Assembly (NCBI GenBank): GCA_023252315.1
Contig: JAJPEB010000046.1
Span: forward strand, 1-8,717
Direction: 5' to 3'
Length of the DNA stretch: 8,717 nt
From: Candidatus Woesearchaeota archaeon
Lineage (GTDB): Archaea; Nanobdellota; Nanobdellia; Woesearchaeales; UBA525
Part shown: in pieces, positions 5,198 through 8,717 of the stretch
Layout of the letters: every line of letters begins with the position of its first letter
Position numbering within the stretch: position 1 is the stretch's first letter
Notes under the pieces: model-generated
Database searches by the model: none
What the model was told of the DNA's origin: nothing
Seen by the model: only the letters and a program-made list of their open reading frames with translations
Position numbers and translations under genes: made by a program

Positions 5198-5950
5198 ATG
5201 TTCCCCGCTCCGGGCGATGCCGTCGCGATCGTTCCAGCATACAATGAGGAACGCTGCATCGGCCGCACGCTCGACGCGCTGTGCGGCGCGCGTGAGAGCG
5301 GCGCGCTGCAAGGCATCGTCGTGGTCGACGACGGCAGCAAGGACCGCACGGGCGCGATCGCGCGCGGCTATGGCGTCGACGTGCTCGAGAACACGCATTT
5401 CGGCGTTCCCTGGAACCACGGGAAGCTCTACTCGTTCGTGCACGGGCTGCGCGAGAGCCTCCCCCGCGCGCCGGGCGTGGTGCTCGCGAGCGACGCGGAC
5501 CTCCTCACGCTCACGCCCTCGATGGTCGAGGATTTCCTCGGCCTCTTCCGCGAGCGCGACCTCGGCATGCTCATCGGCACGTACCTGCAGGGGAGCGACT
5601 GGTTCAGCGCTCCGCGCTGCCCCGCGCACCTCTCGGGGTTTCGCGCGATGCGCGCGGGATTGCTCGCGCCGTTCTACGATCCCTCGCGTCGCGGCGAGTT
5701 CCCGTGGATGGCGAGCGCGCTCGCGCTGCGCAGGTGGGAGGGCTACGCGCTCGAGACGGTCATCAACGCGATCATGCCCGACGACGCGGTGCGCTATGTC
5801 GACATGCCGCTCACGTCGCGCGAGCGCGGAGGCTCGTGCGGCGCGAGAGCGATCAACGAGGCGATCGGGCTCGGCAACGCGATCACCAGGAGAGATATCA
5901 CGTACGGCAAGCGGCACTTCCTGGGGGCGCTCGCGCGGAGCGCGGCATGA
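5198..5950 (+). CDS. Family-2-like (GT-A) glycosyltransferase, first of a tandem pair
   Basis: A 250-residue soluble protein with the GT-A fold of inverting family 2-like enzymes, which transfer a sugar from a nucleotide-sugar donor. Motifs in order are VAIVPAYNEE (9-18) for nucleotide binding, VVVDDGSKDRT (41-51), NHGKLYSFVHGL (73-84, the family's 'N-GK' element), the metal-binding DAD (99-101), LSGFRAM (145-151, the acceptor-side 'SG-RA' element) and GYALETVI (182-189), where E186 is a candidate base. No transmembrane segment is present, unlike the polyprenyl-phosphate transferases with C-terminal helices, so the acceptor may be soluble or a membrane lipid reached from the cytoplasm. ATG 5198 is chosen from TATA spacing. 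Its stop overlaps the start of the next gene (ATGA at 5947-5950), so the two are co-translated. The donor and acceptor cannot be deduced. Similarity to dolichol-phosphate-type or phosphoglycerate-type transferases is only general. Confidence 0.9.
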   Translation: MFPAPGDAVAIVPAYNEERCIGRTLDALCGARESGALQGIVVVDDGSKDRTGAIARGYGVDVLENTHFGVPWNHGKLYSFVHGLRESLPRAPGVVLASDADLLTLTPSMVEDFLGLFRERDLGMLIGTYLQGSDWFSAPRCPAHLSGFRAMRAGLLAPFYDPSRRGEFPWMASALALRRWEGYALETVINAIMPDDAVRYVDMPLTSRERGGSCGARAINEAIGLGNAITRRDITYGKRHFLGALARSAA

Positions 5951-6765
5951 TGTTCGGGCGGCTATTCACGCGGCAGCGAGGCCCCGGCGAGCGGATCGTC
6001 GCGATCGTGCCCGCGTACAACGAGGGACGTCATCTCGGCAGGGTGCTCGCGCCGCTGCGCGAGATGGAGGACGCCCGCGTCCTCGAGCGCCTCATCGTCG
6101 TCGATGACGGAAGCGCCGACGGCACCGCGGACGTGGCGAGAAGGCACGGCGCGCACCTCGTGCGGCATCTCGACGGGGATGGCCGTCCGGAAAACCGCGG
6201 CAAGCTGCGCGCGTTCGCGAGCGGGCTCGAGGCGGCGCAGGCGTACGCGCACGACATCGTGCTCGCGGCGGACGCGGACTATTCCGACCTCACCGCGAGG
6301 AAGCTCTCGAGGCTCATCGGGAGCATCTCCCGGGCGCCCGATGTCTGCATGGCGGTCGGGAACTGCATGCAGGGAGAGTACGAGTCGAGAGGAGCGTCCT
6401 CGCGCTCGGGGCTGCGCGCGGTGCGCCGCGACGTCGTGAGCCCGCTCCTGCCCGCTCGCCCCGCGGAATACGCGTGGGTGGGGGAGGCGCTCGAGGTGCT
6501 CACCGGCTACAAGGGCTACGCGCTAGAGGCGGTGATCGAGCGCCTGGCGAAGGACAGGGCGAGGGGAAGGAAGATCGAGAGGGAAGACGTCGCCATCCAT
6601 TCCCGCGCTGCCGGCGGCGCGTACGGGATATGGCAGGTTACGTGGGGAGCAGAGATAGGCGAATGCGCGACGAGAGGGCCCGTGGTGGACGTCGGGCTCA
6701 TGCGCACGCTCGCGGCATGCTACGACCGCATGGACGCGCTGCCGTCTCCCGCGCGGGAGAGGTAG
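5947..6765 (+). CDS. Family-2-like (GT-A) glycosyltransferase, second of a tandem pair
   Basis: A 272-residue soluble GT-A glycosyltransferase and clear relative of its upstream neighbour. It has IVAIVPAYNEG (17-27), LIVVDDGSADGT (49-60), NRGKLRAFASGL (83-94), the metal site AADAD (107-111), SGLRAVRR (154-161) and GYALEAVI (190-197). These occur in the same order and with similar spacing as in the first gene, but with much divergence between them and a C-terminal extension of about 50 residues (from about 220). The start ATG at 5947 overlaps the previous stop as ATGA, and a modest GGAG (5937-5940) lies 6 nt before it. The second ATG at 5950 would drop one Met and also fits. Coupled translation suggests the two enzymes act in one pathway, perhaps as successive steps or as a pair (inference). 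The gene converges on gyrB with 9 bp between stops. Confidence 0.9.
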   Translation: MMFGRLFTRQRGPGERIVAIVPAYNEGRHLGRVLAPLREMEDARVLERLIVVDDGSADGTADVARRHGAHLVRHLDGDGRPENRGKLRAFASGLEAAQAYAHDIVLAADADYSDLTARKLSRLIGSISRAPDVCMAVGNCMQGEYESRGASSRSGLRAVRRDVVSPLLPARPAEYAWVGEALEVLTGYKGYALEAVIERLAKDRARGRKIEREDVAIHSRAAGGAYGIWQVTWGAEIGECATRGPVVDVGLMRTLAACYDRMDALPSPARER

Positions 6766-6774
6766 CCCGACCGC

Positions 6775-8712
6775 TCACACGTCGAGGTTCTTCACGAAGA
6801 GCGCGTTCTCCTCGATGAACTCCCTGCGCGGGGCGACCTCGTCGCCCATGAGCATCGAGAACATCTTGTCCGCCTGCGCCGCGTCCGTGAGCGCGACGCG
6901 CTTGAGGCTGCGCGTCTGCGGGTTCATCGTCGTCTCCCAGAGCTGCTCCGCGTTCATCTCGCCGAGACCCTTGTAGCGCTGCACGACGACGCCCTGCATG
7001 CCGCCCATCTCCTTGAGGATCGCGTCCTTCTCCTTCTCGTCCTGCGCGTACTTCTTCTGCTTCCCCTTGCGCACGAGGTAGAGCGGCGGCATCGCGATGT
7101 AGAGGTAGCCGTGCTCGATGAGCGGGCGCAGGTAGCGGTAGAAGAGCGTGAGGTTGAGCGTTGTGATGTGCGAGCCGTCGACATCCGAGTCCGCCATGAG
7201 GATGATCTTGTGGTAGCGCAGCTTCTGGAGCGCGAAGTCCTGTCCGATGTTCGTGCCCAGCGCCGCCACCATCATCGTGAGCTTGTCGGAGCCGAGCACC
7301 TTCGTGATGCGCGCCTTCTCGACGTTGAGGATCTTGCCGAACACGGGGAGCACCGCCTGGAACTCGCGCGAGCGCGCCTGCTTGGCCGAGCCGCCCGCCG
7401 AGTCGCCCTCGACCATGAAGAGCTCGCACTTGGCGGGATCGCGCTCCTGGCAGTCCGCGAGCTTGCCGGGCAGCGACGCCGAGTCGAGCGCGCTCTTGCG
7501 CCGCGTCATCTCGCGCGCCTTGCGCGCAGCTTCGCGCGCGAGCGCCGCCTGCACGATCTTCGAGACGATGAGCTTCGCGTTCGCGGGGCGCTCGGCGAAG
7601 TACGTCGAGAGGGCGTCGAAGACGAGCGTGTCCACGATGCCCTTCACGGTGGAGTTGCCGAGCTTCGCCTTCGTCTGGCCCTCGAACTGGGGCTCGGGCA
7701 CGCGCGCGCTCACGATGGCCGTGAGCCCCTCGACCATGTCCTCGCCCTGCAGGCCCTCGATGTCCTTGCCGAGCAGGCTGCGCTCCTTCGCGTACGCGTT
7801 GACCGCGCGCGTGAGCGCCGCCCGGAAGCCCGAGAGGTGCGTGCCGCCCTCGACCGTGTTGATGTTGTTGACGAACGAGTAGATGCTGCTCGCGTACGTG
7901 TCCGTGTACTGCATCGACACCTCGATCTCGACGCCGTCCTTGCTCTGCCTGAGATAGATGGGCTCGTGCAGGCCCTTCTTGCCCGTATTGAGCCACTCGA
8001 CGTAGCTCACGACGCCGCCCTCGAAGAGGAACTCGACCTTGCGCTCGCGGCCCTCGCGCTCGTCCTGGAGCGTGATCGTGACGCCGCGGTTGAGGAACGC
8101 GAGCTCGCGCAGGCGCGTCTGGAGCGTCTCGTAGCTGAACTCGACGGTCTCGAAGATCGCGGGGTCGGGCCAGAAGCGCACGAGCGTGCCGTGCGTGTCG
8201 GTCTCGCCCGTGACCGTGAGCGGCTGGATGGGGTGCCCGCCGCGCTCGAACGCGATGTGGTGCACCTTGCCGTGGCGCCTGATCGTCGCCTCGAGCCTGC
8301 GCGAGAGCGCGTTCACGACCGAGACGCCGACGCCGTGCAGCCCGCCCGAGACCTGGTAGCTCCCCTTCTCGAACTTGCCGCCCGCGTGCAGCACCGTGAG
8401 CGCGACCTCGGCCGCCGAGACGCCGAGCTTCGAGTGCATCTCCGTCGGGATGCCGCGCCCGTCGTCGTCGACGCTGCACGATCCGTCCTTGTGGAGCACC
8501 GCGTGGATCGCGTGGCAGTGGCCCGCCATCGCCTCGTCGATGCTGTTGTCGACCAGCTCGTAGACGCAGTGGTGCAGGCCCGCGGGACCCGTCGAGCCGA
8601 TGTACATGCCGGGGCGCTTTCTTACGGCTTCTAGGCCTTCGAGGACCTGGATGCTGTCCGCGGTGTAGTCGGCGTCGGTCGGCTGCTTCGGGGCTTGCTG
8701 CGCGGGTTCCAT
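6775..8712 (-). CDS. gyrB: DNA gyrase subunit B
   Basis: The ATPase subunit of type IIA topoisomerase gyrase, which with GyrA introduces negative supercoils. The 645 residues are full length for the short GyrB form that lacks the extra C-terminal insertion of E. coli GyrB. The GHKL ATPase region has YELVDNSIDEA (51-61, E52 and N56), DDGRGIPT (83-90, D83 and R86), GGLHGVGV (123-130) and R146, the position of the coumarin-binding Arg. The transducer has QTKAKLGN (346-353, K348 of the QTK loop). The TOPRIM region has EGDSAGGSAKQARS (435-448, E435) and MADSDVDGSHI (506-516, D508 and D510). The tail has QRYKGLGEMN (578-587), which is typical of GyrB. The ATG at 8712 is 5 nt from the window edge, so its promoter is out of view. 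No gyrA is visible: the downstream neighbour is convergent, so gyrA must lie upstream or elsewhere. Archaeal gyrases are generally regarded as acquired from bacteria. Confidence 0.97.
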   Translation of the reverse strand: MEPAQQAPKQPTDADYTADSIQVLEGLEAVRKRPGMYIGSTGPAGLHHCVYELVDNSIDEAMAGHCHAIHAVLHKDGSCSVDDDGRGIPTEMHSKLGVSAAEVALTVLHAGGKFEKGSYQVSGGLHGVGVSVVNALSRRLEATIRRHGKVHHIAFERGGHPIQPLTVTGETDTHGTLVRFWPDPAIFETVEFSYETLQTRLRELAFLNRGVTITLQDEREGRERKVEFLFEGGVVSYVEWLNTGKKGLHEPIYLRQSKDGVEIEVSMQYTDTYASSIYSFVNNINTVEGGTHLSGFRAALTRAVNAYAKERSLLGKDIEGLQGEDMVEGLTAIVSARVPEPQFEGQTKAKLGNSTVKGIVDTLVFDALSTYFAERPANAKLIVSKIVQAALAREAARKAREMTRRKSALDSASLPGKLADCQERDPAKCELFMVEGDSAGGSAKQARSREFQAVLPVFGKILNVEKARITKVLGSDKLTMMVAALGTNIGQDFALQKLRYHKIILMADSDVDGSHITTLNLTLFYRYLRPLIEHGYLYIAMPPLYLVRKGKQKKYAQDEKEKDAILKEMGGMQGVVVQRYKGLGEMNAEQLWETTMNPQTRSLKRVALTDAAQADKMFSMLMGDEVAPRREFIEENALFVKNLDV

Positions 8713-8717
8713 GAGAG

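Noticed and set aside
4058..5917. 619-residue minus-strand open frame over the aldolase and first glycosyltransferase
   Set aside because: It is out of frame with the aldolase and antisense to the glycosyltransferase; its composition is low-complexity Arg/Gly/His-rich.
7111..8634. 507-residue plus-strand open frame antisense to gyrB
   Set aside because: Long antisense frames are expected opposite GC-rich genes with strong third-position bias. The translation is Arg/Leu/Val/Glu/Asp-rich without motifs, while gyrB is unambiguous.

Overview
The window comes from a very GC-rich archaeal chromosome. Three lines of evidence support this. First, it encodes eS1 (S3Ae), a small-subunit ribosomal protein found only in archaea and eukaryotes. 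Second, five start regions carry a BRE-like purine stretch plus an AT-rich TATA box. Third, at four of these the box lies 26-27 nt before the first usable start codon, the geometry of leaderless archaeal mRNAs. The one clear internal operon gene (1-833) instead has a strong Shine-Dalgarno sequence. A membrane-anchored protein with an eight-cysteine motif beside an orphan ATPase is reminiscent of DPANN-type archaea, but the lineage cannot be fixed from this sequence alone.

Layout: 1-1973 (minus) is a two-gene operon. It holds a leaderless AAA-type ATPase (846-1973) followed by a single-pass, probably surface-exposed cysteine-rich protein (1-833) that runs off the window edge. A short divergent promoter region (1974-2114) separates it from a plus-strand protein of 375 residues (2115-3242). 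That protein looks like a PIN nuclease whose conserved acidic residues are split by about 280 residues of mainly helical sequence. It converges on eS1 (3257-4033, minus), which has its own promoter. Upstream of eS1, on the same strand, lies a eukaryotic/bacterial-type class I fructose-bisphosphate aldolase (4099-5088). It is divergent from a pair of translationally coupled family-2-like glycosyltransferases (5198-5950 and 5947-6765, plus), which look like an old tandem duplication. These converge on gyrB (6775-8712, minus), a complete bacterial-type gyrase B subunit with no gyrA in view.

Functionally this is mostly a mix of housekeeping genes (ribosome, glycolysis/gluconeogenesis, DNA supercoiling) with three less familiar pieces: the ATPase/surface-protein operon, the split PIN protein and the glycosyltransferase pair. 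No RNA gene, mobile element, CRISPR array or long non-coding stretch is visible. The largest intergenic gap is about 141 bp. The many other long open frames are antisense or out-of-frame by-products of GC-rich codon use.
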